From Chimonanthus salicifolius (Eukaryota > Streptophyta > Magnoliopsida > Laurales > Calycanthaceae), in assembly GCA_013350335.1 (NCBI GenBank), contig CM023535.1, positions 27,496,617 through 27,560,616 of the forward strand: a stretch of 64,000 nt of DNA. Reading direction: 5' to 3'. Position 1 is the first letter of the stretch; each line of letters begins with the position of its first letter. Under the pieces are notes generated by a model. The model saw nothing but the letters and a program-made list of their open reading frames with translations, searched no databases and had not been told where the DNA came from. The position numbers and the translations under genes were made by a program. Of the stretch, positions 24,545-37,610 are shown one piece after another.

Positions 24545-27500
24545 TCCATTTTCCCCTTCTCCCCTCCCCTCTCTCTAGGGTCAATATGATGTTCTAGCAC
24601 ATTGAAAATGGAAAGTTTCAAAAGGCATAGAGGTCTTCAAGATGTTGAATGAGATATTTTTCCTCTATTTTTCTTTCAGCACTTTTCAAAATATGATTTT
24701 TCTTTTTTCTTTTTTGACATTCTTCTTTGGAAGTCTGGATGTTCCTTTCTTTAGATGTTATTTTCTTCTTCTTTTTTCTTGTGCCCTTGTTTTTAGAGTA
24801 CCATCCCAAATTGTCATCTCTAACATTTTCTAAGAATAGGTCATGGATATTTTCAATTGGTACATACTCCTGAACTGGAGTTGGGTATGGTAAACATGGC
24901 TGGTCATGGGCTACTTTAAAAGCTTAACTGGGAAACTATCAAAATAAATGACCAAATATAGGTGGGCTTTTAGGCGCAAACAATCCAAAAATGACCTATA
25001 TCATACCTTAAGCTTTATAAGATGATTTCGGTGTTTAAAATAAATTTGGAAACATTTCAAGTATACTAACTCAAATTTGATGCCATTCTCAGTAATATGA
25101 CAAATATATTCCTAAGTCAAAGTAAAAGCATACAAGTATTCATACAATGTGTGTAGCAATCTTCACTTCGAAAGTTAAACGATGTTTCTGGTTGATCTTC
25201 GGGTCGTACCTCGACGGGTTCGAAGTTCAAAGGCTATAATCAATCAAAGAGAACATAATATATCCATATTAGTTCATAGATTAAGCCAAATCAAAGCTTA
25301 GTAGCAAAACCCCATTTTAGACCTAAGATTTTGCCGTTAATTAAGATTAATCCCTTCAATCTAAGGGAAATCCCCAAATCTCCTCCCAAAAATCATCACC
25401 AAAATCATGCATCTACCTTTTTTTTCCAAATTAACTTCCTTCCTATGGTTCTAAATTCAAAATCAAATCTGATCTACACCCAATTAAAGTTTTATAACAA
25501 AATCCTCAATTTCTTTCATGGATTCCTCTCCCAAAAGGATTTGTTATTCATTAACACTTCATTTTCAACTCATCCCATTCAGACCTCATAAAAAGAAGAA
25601 GAAAGTAGAGAGAAGGATCATAAATCTTACCTTTAGGGGAGAAGGAATTGTGCAAAGGGGTGCTCGAAGCATATGAAATCTAAATCCAAAGCCTTTAGTG
25701 GGTGAAAATCAATATAGGGAAGTTAGAGAATGCAAAGGTTTGTTGTTAGGGAAGAAGGGTTGGTTGTTTGGAAGATGAAGGAGATGAAATAAGCATAATT
25801 TCGTGCAAACAAAGACTTATATACGGACTTAATATTTTATTTTATTTTTAAGGATCGGGCCATTATAACATTCATCCAATTTCGAATATAATTGTTCGAC
25901 CTTTCAACAAGCCTAGTGGCTGATTTCCAATATCCGGGCAGACTGAGTCTCCTCACGAACATCAGATTTAGCTTATCCACTTATATTACTGTGAGTAAAC
26001 ATCGGATTACAGCCATTATTCTAACAAGTACCAAATCTATTTCATAGGTCCAATATTACATTCCAAGATACAATACATCATGCAATATTTTCCATTGCTC
26101 AATCAAATGAAAAAAAAATAGAGAATATCTTGTAAAACCAAAGTTTAGTGTATTGCACACAATAAAATCTTAAAGTTCTCTTAGCGATCAAGACCCAACG
26201 TTCGCTGAAATAATAGTAATAACAAAACCAATAAAAATCTATTCTAATCATTCACCTAAATTCTCAAAACCACTTGAGAATCTATTCTTTATAATTTTAT
26301 TTTAAAATAATTCATCTCCTGATATCATAGGGTTCTGGTCCAGCAAGTGTGGAATAAAAAATCTAAATTTTCCAAGTTTTACTTACTTTTCTAGGAAAAT
26401 CTTTATATGAAAGAATTAGATCATCTTATAGAATTTTCTGAAAACAGCACATTCACCAATTAATTATCATCATCTACCAGTAGATAGGTTTGTAAATTAC
26501 GATCGAAACGATATCTCGTGCGTCCCAAGGAGATATTTGTAACCTGAGTTATGATTGTTTTACTCGGACAGTCACGCTGCCAAACAGATTGCAGTCCGTC
26601 CTAGAGACCTGGGTTGCAATCCAATTTTCACCCATCATACCATTGAATTTAAATTTAGAGATTTTTTTGGAGATAGGTATCTCTTGGGACTTGAGTTTAG
26701 GCACAAGTTTTACACAGATCCGATCTCCAAAGAATGAATTAAAAATCCTACACCGACAATCTGCGAAACTGTCCAAAAATTTGTATTTTGCAATAGGGTC
26801 CACTTGCAGGTCTAATTTGACCAATCAAATCATCAAATTGGACCTATATATTTTTCTAGAGCTATATATCATCGTTCTGATCAATTTGGACGTAAACTTT
26901 GCATCATTTCAATACTTGGAGATCAAGTTATGATTTATTGAACAAACAACAGCAAAGTTGTCCTGCAGATCTGGATAGAAATTTGGTCAGACTTACGGAA
27001 CTAATTTGGATATCAAATCATCAAATTTTGATGTCAAATTCGAACAAAAACTAGATCTATTAGTATAACTTCCAACCCAACAAATTTCATTGAAAAAGAC
27101 ATTCGAGACCTCAAGTTATGATTTTTCTCAGGAAGGCACGTAAAAAACCATAACCAGATCGAAAATCTGAGTTTCAAAGTTTTCCCCAAATTGGGGTTTT
27201 CTTTAATCCGAATTTCAGATCTCCAAATCAATCATTCTAACCCTCAAATCAATCCTCTAATTATCTAAAAGTAAGTTTTGATAATAAAGTCTCCATAAAA
27301 GTCAAATAAGGAGGTTTGAATCTTGGTTGATTTCCATAGAGACAAAGAATTTAAAAGAAAAGGAAAATCATGAAAGAAACCATACCTTTTGATGTTTTTC
27401 TTGAAGAAAACCACGAAAAAAGGTCTTCTAAATCACCAAGGCTTGAAGAAGAAAGAGAAAGGACTGTACCACCAAAGTAAGGAGAGGAGAGAGAGTGTGT

Positions 27501-29035
27501 CATTTTGGAGGAGAGAGTGGTAGAATCGTTTTAAAAACCGTGTGGCATCCTTTGAGTTTTGCAAGGAATAAAAAAATAAAATAAAAAGGAATTGCAAAAG
27601 GAGAAAGCATATGAAGGATTAGGTAATTCCATTGGATAATTATTTTAGTTGGGTTATTTAAAATCTAAATTAACTTATTAATTTCAAAATAAATTTTTTA
27701 TTAAATTTTATTCTTATCACTTAATTATTCTTCTAAACTTAGAATTTACTTATAAACTTTCATTTCCAAATCTAGGATCTAAATTTTAAATTTAAACTTT
27801 TAATTTAATTTCTAACTCATGAAGGATGAAAATCTAGTTTATGAGATCTAAATTTTATAATTAACCAACCTCTACTTGTAATTTGACCAATGAACATGGA
27901 TCCCACAGACCCACACGAATTTTAGTAATTGTTCAATTAATTTCACTCCAGATTACATTTATTTAATTTAATTCTCTTTCTATCTAAAATAATTTTCTAG
28001 ACACAAAGATTTGAACATTAAATTCAACCAAAGCATTTGAATTAAAATTTCATAACATTCGTCCATGGCATGGCAAATTGGTCTTTTCACAATTTGGTAT
28101 TTTATTTGATGCAACCATATTTTCAATTGGGTAAATTTATCTTTTCAAAATAAAATCACAACTTATTTTAATTACTCAAAGCAATTGGTATTATGACTAA
28201 TTTATTTTATTTATATAATTTATCACCAATTAAATTATTTCAAATGTATAAACTATTTGAGGGAAAAAATGTGTGTAATGGGAGCTAACTAAAATTCTAA
28301 GTCAAATGTATTTTCAAAATAATTTTTGGAGAATTAAAACAAACAAACACACATACACACACATCATCACCTTAATCTACTACACTCTAATTCCACCCAT
28401 TTACCGTAACCCTCTATCTGGGAGAGAGTCACTACTTTCATTACCATAGGCATGCAAGCCTCCACGATGGCTATGCTATGAATTCATAGCTTATAGCCTT
28501 TGTTTGGATAAACATGCATTTAATGCATTTATTTATTTAAAACTCATGTTTATCCATTTAGAAAATGATTATTTTATTGTTTAAAAGCCACCTTTAAAAC
28601 ATGTGTTTCTAAGTTGGGTAATTTCAAAGTCCACCAAGAATAATTTAACTAAATAAGTTGGGTACTTAAAATAATAAAATTTATAAATATCATAAAAAAA
28701 TACATTAAAACCCAATGACTTAATTACAAATCACAAAAATGTCAAATTTCAAAATTTAAAATAATATTTTGTAAAAACTCTGGCTTTACAGCCATGTTAA
28801 ATAATTTAGCTGACAAAAACACTCAAAATTTTTGAGATATTTTGACATTTTTAAATATTTAAAATTAATATTTTATAAAATAGAGACACCCCTAACAATT
28901 CAAAAATCACAATTCTGACAATCAGAATGACTGACGGTAAAATACGTAAAACTCGGCATTTAAAACTGAATAATTATGCAAATTTTGACAATTTAAATAT
29001 CACAATTAAAGGGTTTTCCAAATACAGATTATTTT
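24545..29035 (-). mobile_element. Degenerate LTR-derived sequence, mostly reverse orientation
   Basis: No gene is seen. GA-rich leader-like tracts (25590-25760, 27350-27540 in reverse) and the last ~70 bp, which match the 335-bp repeats at 33.2-34.1 kb, indicate old gypsy LTRs. The boundary between at least two LTRs was not resolved. Open frames here are short and AT-biased and were not accepted. Confidence 0.35.
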
Positions 29036-29099
29036 TGTAATAGCCTGAATTTTCGAATCAATATATATTTGGCATTTATTGATTTTAATTTGAATTTTA

Positions 29100-29510
29100 A
29101 CATGATGGAATACCAAATGGATCAAAAGTTTGGACAAGGGTCCAAGAATGGTCCAATGGGCCATGGATTGGATGAAATCCATTTAATGAGTCAATGAGGA
29201 CCAAGCGGGCCAATGATGGTCAAAGGGGGCCCGATAGCCATGTGGGGCCCAATGGATCAAAATAATCGGTTCCAACCCTAAAGTAAGTGGGCAAAGAGGG
29301 AATCTAATTGGGCCATGGGCCCAATGATTACCCAATAGACCATGAATTAGAATTAATTCATTTAATTGGTCAATAGTAAGTAATTGGGTCAAGATAGTCA
29401 ATTTGGGTCAAAGGGCCATAGGGGACCCAATGGGCCAAAGTAGATAAGCCCTAAAATAAATGGAAAGACAAAATATAATTGGGCCATGGGCCCAATGGTA
29501 ATCCAATTAA
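29100..29510. repeat. ~170-bp duplication with GGGCCATGGGCCCAATG words (LTR A)
   Basis: AATTGGGCCATGGGCCCAATG occurs near 29305 and 29477 with alignable flanks. Many partial copies (GGGCCCAATGG, CCAATGGGCC) fill the block. The inverse block is in copy B at 45130-45530. Confidence 0.7.
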
Positions 29511-29574
29511 GATAAATTAAATGGATTAGATAATTATAAAATTATCTAAGTTAAGATGTATCAAGAGTAAGTGA

Positions 29575-29875
29575 TATGGCCAAATGGGGCCCACCTCCAC
29601 CTCACCCATTGAGGTGGCGTGTGGACCAAGGAAAAAGTGGGACCAACCATCATGGTTGACTTGATCAACCATGGATAAATTTAGGAATGACTAAGGTGGA
29701 TTAAGGTAAATTAAATTGATTAAAATTATGGTAAAATTACCTAAGTTAAAATTAATGGAATTAAAATAACATGCCCAAGTGGGGCCCACCTCCACCTCAT
29801 CAAGTGAGGTGGCGGGTGGGGTAGGTACATGTGGGGGCCGTCCACCATGGTTGACTTGGTCAACCATGGGTGGAT
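29575..29875. repeat. Two tandem ~190-bp units, each with two inverted repeats (LTR A)
   Basis: Each unit carries GGGGCCCACCTCCACCTCA facing TGAGGTGGCG, then CATGGTTGAC facing GTCAACCATG (for example CCATGGTTGACTTGGTCAACCATGG as an 11-bp stem with 3-nt loop near 29851). Confidence 0.7.
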
Positions 29876-30840
29876 TTATTAGATAGATAATTTGATGGAA
29901 TTAAATTGGATAGAAATTAATTAACCTAAGTGAGGGCTTAACTTAATTAAGTTAATTAGTTAGGGTCAACATAAATAAGTCAAAGAGGACATGGGAGCCA
30001 TGCTTGGTGGTTGGGTCTCAACCACCACCACCCAAGTCAAGCTAGCCCATGCTTGGTGGGTGGGGAAATTAATGTGGAGTCTAAGTCACTCCAACCACCT
30101 CCATCCCATTTCAAACCAACCCATTTCACTCTAGCATTCCTCATACACCAAGAACAAACGGCACTCACCTTGCAAGAGAGGAGAAAAAACTTAAAAGAAA
30201 AACTTAGAAGGAAAGGAGAAGAAAAGAGAAGAGAAGGTAAGCTTTGGGCCACCAAGACCTTGAAGATCTCTCCCTTATCTCCATACTCTCTTTCTCTCTT
30301 AACCTAACCTTATTTACCTTAGCCGATCCAAGCATGTCCCACCATTGATCAAGCACATCTAGCCGATCAAAGATCAAGAAGAGGGAGAAGGGAGGCCAAG
30401 GAAGTTGACGGGAGCAACAAAGACCGGAGGAGCCATCGGATCCGTAAGTATTTCTAAACAAGAGTTTAGATTTTTGTTTATGGTTAAAAAGGGAATCCAT
30501 TTATTAGATAATGGCCAAAAACATCATGGGCCTTGGATCTAAGATCCATCAATGGAAGATTAAGAAATGGATAAACTTAGAGAGAGATAGATTAAATGAA
30601 TGGATGACTACATGGCCGAACCCCATGGTGAATGATGGGTAATTTAATTAAGGTTTGAAGGTTTAAAATGGTGGAGAATGATTTATGAAAACTAGTTTAC
30701 AAGTGGTTTAAATAGTGATTTTTTTTAAAGAGGATTTAAAGGCATAGAATGTGATGTTTAAATGGGGTGAAAAGGGTAATGTAAATGGATGATTTAATTC
30801 AAATGGAGTTGTGATGTTTTAAAAGAAATCAAGGACTATA

Positions 30841-30869
30841 GGGTTCGGCCATACAAGGTGGCCGAACCC
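30841..30869. repeat. Hairpin P2 in LTR A
   Basis: GGGTTCGGCCA faces TGGCCGAACCC across a 7-nt loop. It corresponds to the hairpin at 43934-43972 in copy B. Confidence 0.85.
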
Positions 30870-31088
30870 CATAATTAGTGATTGTGAATTATTGGAGTTG
30901 TTGTAAGAATGGAAATATGGAGAGTGGTTAATGAAAGTTAGGCCTCAAATGGTTAAGAAAAATGGATAGATTGTATGGATGTTTCAAGTATGATATGTGA
31001 TGTTGGTGATTTAAATGGATGATTTAATTTTCATTAGAGGTATGTTTAAATGGGTAAATGAAACCAAAAAAAATAGGGAAAGAAACAT

Positions 31089-31123
31089 CATGGGTTCGGC
31101 CATGGTGTATGGCCGAACCCATG
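31089..31123. repeat. Hairpin P4 in LTR A
   Basis: A perfect 15-bp stem (CATGGGTTCGGCCAT / ATGGCCGAACCCATG) with a 5-nt loop GGTGT. Flanks match the hairpin at 43279-43313 in copy B. Confidence 0.9.
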
Positions 31124-31462
31124 ACCCAAATTTTTGATCAATTTTAGGCTAAGGTTAATGCATGTATCAATGCCTAGGAGTTTGTTTTAAAGGGCCAAAA
31201 AGAATGAAGATTTGTGATTTTAAAATTGGATTATTTTGGGACAAAACCTAGTCTTTGAAAATGGTGAACCTTAGGGTAGTGATTAGTGGATTTTTAATAA
31301 ATAGAAAATGATGTAGATGAATGCTAGATTTTAATGGATTTATTAAAAATGATATGTGAGGTTTTAAATGGAATGAAAATGGGGACTTGAATGGATAAAT
31401 TAAATTCATTGGAGATTGGATTAAAGGGAATAAAATGGACCCAAGTGAATGGAAAGTAGGCA

Positions 31463-31499
31463 CCATGGGTTCGGCCATGGTGTATGGCCGAACCCATGG
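31463..31499. repeat. Hairpin P5 in LTR A
   Basis: A perfect 16-bp stem (CCATGGGTTCGGCCAT and its inverse) with loop GGTGT. Copy B lacks a hairpin at the matching place (near 43036-43050). Confidence 0.9.
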
Positions 31500-32304
31500 C
31501 CCATTTGGAGGCCATGATATGTGGGCCACACCTTAGGCCAAAATGTGGAATTAGGTGTGGGAGTAAATGTTTTTCAAAATTAAATATTAGGTGGCTGATT
31601 TTATGATGCTAGGTCATGATTGAATGGACCTAAGTATGAATGAATCTTGGACTTAGAATGCACATAAATGAATGGATGATGTACCATGGAAGAAGAGTGG
31701 CAAAACCGTAATAAGTGGCCACTTTGAAGAACCCTATGTGGATTAAACATGAAAATCGAATCATGAATGATTAAATGAAGCGGATAGTTGCTGCGTTTTA
31801 GGCTCGTAAATTGGCCAAAAATGGGATTTATCTATGTGTTTTAACCAATGGATAATGGGCTAAGATAAGGGCTGATTTGTGATAAAATTGTAACATAATT
31901 AATGGCCATTAATGGGTCTAATTAGATGGATCAATTATGAACTTAATCATGGACTAATTCGGTAAATGTAATAAGGTATCGGACGTCGCAAACGGTACGC
32001 GATCGGCGACCGGATTATCGAGCCAAAAAACGTAACGGAAAGCTACACGGTATTCGGTAGGATTCCTACCTCTTTGTAAGCGATGGATATGCGATGGTGT
32101 TTTAAATTATTTTGATTTGGTTTATGATTATGATTTATCTTATGATGAGTTTTAAGTTATGAATCATATGGATTATATTTTAATATTATGCATTATATGG
32201 CTATGTATGATATGTTGAGTATATGGATTACATATATATATTACATAACATAATGCACTACATCTCATGCATGGCATGGGCGGAAAAAAATAAATAAACC
32301 AGAG

Positions 32305-32530
32305 TCCATGCTCCGTCGGGGCGACCGAGAAGCAAACATGGGGATATCTGAGGGGCCATAACTGGAGTCCATGCTCCGTCGGGGCGACCGAGAATCAGAC
32401 ATGGGGATAGCCTGAGGGCTATAATCGGAGTCCATGCTCCGTCGGGGCGACCGAGAATCAGACATGGGGATAGCCTGAGGGCTATAACCGGAGTCCATGC
32501 TCTGTCGGGGCGACCGAGAAGCAAACATGG
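32305..32530. repeat. Four tandem ~63-bp units (LTR A)
   Basis: Each unit reads GAGTCCATGCTC(C/T)GTCGGGGCGACCGAGAA, then CA(A/G)ACATGGGGATA. The inverse array is in copy B. The repetitive reverse-strand peptides these give are a consequence of the unit length (multiple of 3) and not evidence of a gene. Confidence 0.9.
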
Positions 32531-33226
32531 GGATAATACATTGTATGATCATACGGATGATGGGTGGGACACATGACATAGGCACCCATGGCATAGCATT
32601 CATCACATGCTTATTTTGTTATATGTTATTTTATCGGTATATGTGTTATCACTAATCCATGTGCTAGCCCTACTCGGAGTCCTACTGGGCGCGTTGACTA
32701 ACGCCCTACTTCTACCCTAGCTGATGACGCAGGGGATGGCGGAAGCGGTGGACATGACAGGAGCCAAGCTTAGGGGCTTGGGCAGTGCAGTCTTAGTTTA
32801 ATTACGTTTACATTTTGGAGATGTAATTTTAAAGTAACTTAGCTCGTCGGGTTGTATAAGTTTACATTTTTTGCGATGTTTTGGACGTTACTTATGGACG
32901 ATTATATTTTGTGATATAAATATGAACATAGGGGCATTTTGGTAATTCAATGTTGTATCTTCCCTTCTATCTAAAAACTGGTAGGATAGACTCTATTATC
33001 ATGTTCCGCAATAACTATAATCCGCGAGCTTACTTCCTACACGTGAGCCGTTCTCGTGGACTTAGCTCCGCGCACGCGTGGGGTTGGCCAGTTAAGGGCC
33101 GGGCTTTAGAAGCTCGGACTTAACTCGCGTCGTGGCATCCGCATCCTCTCTCACTCTTCTATTTAAAAAAAAAAAAAAATAGACTCGGATTTTCGGAAAA
33201 CGGGTGAAAAAGGGCAGGGCGTTACA

Positions 33227-34165
33227 ATTTTAAGGGTCTCAATGGGAGAAAGTTCAGATAATTACTGCACTGTCACTGCACTTAACGAGACAGATCCATA
33301 GTCTTCCAAACTCGGATTGAGTCAAGCTTTGACTCTAAACAAATCCCACTTGTTAATCTTTCAGATTAACTTACCACTAATCACACTTAATGGTTACTAA
33401 TCACACAATTATAAACTAATTTGGGTTAAGGTATTACAATTTCTCTATCAAATGTGCGGGTATAGAATGCATCGAATGGGGTGCCCCAGTGTTTATCTGA
33501 ATAATTGTGCAAAATTTGATAATTTAAATATCACAATTAAAGGGTTTTCCAAATACAAATTATTTTAAGGGTCTTAGTGAGAGAAAGTTCAGATAATTAC
33601 AACATTGTCATTGCATTTAACGAGTCGGATCCAAAGGCTTCCAAACTCGGATTGAGTCAATCTTTGACTCTAAACAAATCTCACTTGTTAATCTTTCAAA
33701 TTAACTAACCACTAATCACACTTAATGGTTACTAATCACACAATTATAAACTAATTTGAGTCAGAGTATTACAACTTCTCTATCAAATGTGCGGGTATGA
33801 AATGCATCGAATGGGGTGCCCCGGTGTTTATCTGAATAATTTGCAAAATTTGACAATTTAAATATCACAATTAAAGAGTTTTCCAAATACAGATTATTTT
33901 AAGGGTATCAGTGGAAGAAAGTTCATATAATTACAACATTGTCACTGAACTTAACGAGTCAGATCCACAGGCTTCCAAACTCGAACTGAGCCAAGCTTTG
34001 ACTCTAAACAAATCCCACTTGTTAATCTTTCAGATTAACTAACCACTAATCACACTTAATGGTTACTAATCACAAAATTAGAAACTAATTTGGGTCAAGG
34101 TATTACAACTTCTCTATCAAATGTGCGGGTTTGGAATGCGTTGAATGGGGTGCCCCAGTGTTATA
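33227..34165. repeat. 335-bp tandem repeat, about 2.8 units
   Basis: Units begin AAGGGT(C/A)T at 33232, 33567 and 33901. Each contains an inverse LTR end (GGTATTACA) followed by a pyrimidine tract (ACTTCTCTATC), the inverse of a polypurine tract next to an LTR start. So an LTR/internal-region junction was tandemly amplified. A partial unit lies left of LTR A (28967-29035). Confidence 0.75.
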
Positions 34166-36343
34166 AGTCACTCAGCAAAGGAACTGTGGATACTATTATA
34201 TGACGGGGATCCCATCCGGGTGTATTCATACCCATTGCTTGCGGGAGCATGTATGAGTTGTTTATATGATGTCATGATTGATGGATGGGTGAGAACATAA
34301 TTGGCTGAAGTGTGTGATAACATATTATATAATGTGCTAGCATGTGATAGATAGTGATGTATATACCTGATTATGGTGTGATGTAATATGCTGATAACAC
34401 GCGTAGAGATAATTGTGCATGCATGTAGCTAGTTTACATGGAATGTCGGTTGGGCATGGGCACAAGGCTACATCACAATTTAGAGACTCCTCATAGTTTG
34501 TCGGGTAGTTAGGGTTGGGAAGTCATGGGAAATTGCACAGGGGATGCATGGTTGAGTTATGGATTACCCGGTGGTAGGACATAGGTGGATGTACTCCTTA
34601 GTATGGGATTGACTGTCAGGCCTATCCTTGTGATCTTCGGACACACCCATGGAAGATGCGTGGTTCGGTTTGGAGGGCGAGGTGCCCGAGGGTGTCCCAA
34701 GAGGGACATGTTATGAGGTGGTCATGGAAACCTCAGGAAAACTCTTGAGATGAGTATTGGTTCACCCAAGGTAGACTTAGAGGTCATTATAGACATGGTA
34801 CCCGAGTGCATAATGGATGAGGCATCCCCGGTGGTCTGATCGGTTGAGCCTTTGCTCTCCCGTGTGAAGACCAATGGAGAGGATGGTGGTTATGACTCCC
34901 AGATGACCAAGTGGGTTGAATGTTGATTCACCCACACATCGGCCGGGAGATGGTACGGTTGAGGACAACTCCCTTTGTTATTAGTGGGGTTGAGGATAGC
35001 TCTCATCGATACAGTTGAGGACAACTTCCATTATTATTGGTGCGGTTGAGGACAGCTCCAGCTAGAACGGTCGATGTCAGCTCCCGTTGTTCTTTTTACG
35101 GTTAAGGACAACTCCTGCTGGTACGGCTGAGGACCAACTCCCATAGGTCTTCTGAGTTGAGTATTTGTTCACTCATATGCGCGATGGGTTGAGTATTTGT
35201 TCACCCACGTGCAAGTCAGGTTGTGATTCACGACTTATGGAACCGGTCTGTGGTGTGTGTGGACCTCTGTGGAGATGGCCTTAGAGATAGGGTGGTCATA
35301 GAGTATGTCGAGTACGTGCTAGATCGCCCGCTTGGTGAGTTATGTGTGCGTGGGAGGGTGTGGATGTTGAGGTGATCCACCTGCGCAGCCAGATAGGTAG
35401 ATTTGTATGCCACCCGAGTGTGGCTGGGGAACTATGACTGATGTCTTGAGCCGATGAGGGTTGTTTGAGACATGACTCGTGGTATCTAGTGATGATGCGA
35501 GGGCGGGGCTATTGACCATACACCATGCTTCTGATGCCCGACTTGGGGTCATAGTTGAGACTTGAGATGTGGATGTTGACTCACTAGGAGTCTATGGGCG
35601 TCTAACAAGTGAGTTCGGCCGGCTCATTCGGTAGAAGGCCTATAGAATTCCATGAGAGGTGGATGGGTAGGTTATGTTGAGACCAACAGATAAAGCCTAA
35701 GGCTAAAGGTGTGACTACTGGGAGTCTAGTACTTGTTGAGGAGAAGTGGGTCTTGTTGGTAGTCCTTTGAGGATTGGTGAGCTGGTTACTCTCGTAGGAT
35801 TGTCTGGTCGAGATATTTGGACACTTGTGAGATTTACCTTTTTGTGGTCATAGGGTTGTAGAGGATGTGGTTATGGTTTATATACTAGGTGTAGAGTGCA
35901 TATTAGCATGATCACGCATGTAGACATCCTAGATATTGATATGTCCACATGATTATATGCAGTGTATGTTTGATAGCATGGATGTTTGTGTTCCCTCTCA
36001 CTAGACATGTGGAGCTCAACCCCCTTGCCTTTCAGGTGCTACAATAGAGACGAGACCCAGCGGATCCCAAGATCGGGCCTAGGAAGTGGCGGTTGCAGAT
36101 AATTTAGTTTTATTTACTCTTTTATCTTTTTTAGAGAACATTGTGTATTTGATTCAGTTATGATCTGATATTCTGGATAACTGTATTAATTGTTATAGCA
36201 CTGCTATGTTGGTTTGAGCTATTAGTGCTTTACTGGCTTTATATTATTGTGGTTGTTATTTTCAAAAAAAAGTATCATTTATTTGAGATGTATCATATTT
36301 CGGTATTGATAGTAACATACCCGTAGCGGGACGAGGTGTTACA
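34166..36343 (+). mobile_element. Gypsy-type LTR, 3' portion, ending ...GAGGTGTTACA
   Basis: The end GGGACGAGGTGTTACA and the preceding leader-like text (GACATGTGGAGCTCAACCCCC, 36005-36024) fit a plus-strand long LTR. The start was not located. The block 34950-35140 is a tandem array. No coding evidence was found. Confidence 0.5.
34950..35140. repeat. Tandem array of GGTTGAGGACAACTCC units (~40-50 bp)
   Basis: About five units with core ACGGTTGAGGACA(A/G)CTCC and variable spacers, inside the LTR ending at 36343. Confidence 0.7.
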
Positions 36344-37605
36344 TGAAGGTTTTCAAATATCTTGAAGAATTAGTAGAGGGAGACGTCTAAACACCTTCTC
36401 TGAAAAAAAAAAAAAAAAAACATTTAGATGACATGTGAATGACAATAATATTTATCTTTACCAATTTGAGTTTAGTGACAAAGCACTAAGGATGGGTCAT
36501 TAGTGTTGGATAATCGATATGGTGAGTATGTTACATTTAGATATGAAAATTCATAATTATTTTTATATATTATTATAGAGTATTCCTATTCTATATTATA
36601 TGTGAGACTAATCTTTATAAATAGACAAAACTACCTACAAACATCGTCAACAAGAATAAGTGATAAGGGTCAAACTTAAAACTTTAAATCTTTTCATAAA
36701 AGCTCAACCCAATAAAATTAATTATTTAAATTTTTAAACATTTATATTTGATTTCCAAAGTGATATTTCATATAAGTTCATTTTGTTGTCAACTCATGAT
36801 CCATCTAATTATCTATTGTATTTGACGTGCTGTGAGTGGAGACATGTTTTATTGGGCAATGAAGATTGACATAAAATCGGCTGAGCGTGAGCTTGACACA
36901 AAACTTGGTCTCACGTCATCTAATATTCTTCAATTACATCAAATGAGTTGTCTTTGTTCTAATACGATGGGCTAAGGTCCAAATGAGAGCTTTCTAAGGC
37001 CTACGCCCGGCCCATTTTCAGCATGTCCAAAACTGGCCCATGGATGTCGGTGCCCCAACACGTGGCGACAGAACAAAAGCTTCCTAAATACGTGGCAATA
37101 CAAATCTGTGGTTCAGTCCACCAATAGCCAAGTGTCACATGCAAAGGAGCTCAAATGATCCAGTAGATTCGGGTTTAACATAACCCCGTACTGAAAGATG
37201 GCAAGTTAGATCAACACCGTCCAAATTTGATAATTCTTAAAACAACTAGAAAACGATGACAAGGACGAATCTCTAGTTATCACACCTTTGAAGTGCTGGA
37301 CTGCAATGAAATGAGATGAGATAGAACTCGTGAAAGTTAAATTAATGATGTGAAAGATCTTATGTTCAAACATCAAATTATTTTTAATAAAAAAAATCAC
37401 TTCTTATAATTTTTTTCAAAATATTTCATAAATTAGTCAAGTATTTTACGAGATTTAAACACTTTAATTATAAAAAAAATTAAATAAGATGAGTGGAAGT
37501 GATGTACGGTTCCATATTTCAGATGCAGTGGCCCATTTTTGTATTATCATCAGTGGGCCCACTAAATGATGGTCAAGATCTTTCAGTAGGGATGAGTCTA
37601 CTTAT
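36344..37605. other. Spacer upstream of the F-box gene
   Basis: No gene is seen. There is an 18-A run at 36403-36420. The part nearest the gene is expected to hold its promoter. No TATA box could be assigned. Confidence 0.4.
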
Positions 37606-37610
37606 CCATC

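Larger units (their letters stand above)
29036..33226 (+). mobile_element. 4.2-kb solo LTR, copy A, target duplication ATTTT
   Basis: Termini are TGTAATAGCCTGAATTTTCG and GGGCAGGGCGTTACA. ATTTT is duplicated at 29031-29035 and 33227-33231. A closely related copy lies inverted at 41343-45622 with its own flanks. There is no tRNA primer site, polypurine tract or polyprotein, so this is a solo LTR of a large Ty3/gypsy-type element (long-LTR chromovirus type is my inference). Removing it rejoins GATTATTTT to AAGGGTC, the continuous sequence present in neighbouring tandem units. Features inside are tandem blocks at 29.1-29.5 and 29.58-29.87 kb, hairpins at 30.6-31.5 kb, and ~63-bp repeats at 32.3-32.5 kb. 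Confidence 0.85.

Noticed and set aside
32258..32606. Open frames encoding repeated RSPRRSMDSGY-like peptides (also 41961-42332)
   Set aside because: The units are ~63-bp tandem repeats inside LTRs. Length divisible by 3 keeps frames open, and both strands show the same effect.
34306..36348. TGAAG on both sides of 34311-36343 as a target duplication of a complete LTR
   Set aside because: The supposed start (TGTGTGATAAC) lacks the TGTAA-type terminus, and LTR-like text continues to its left. A 5-mer match is likely by chance.
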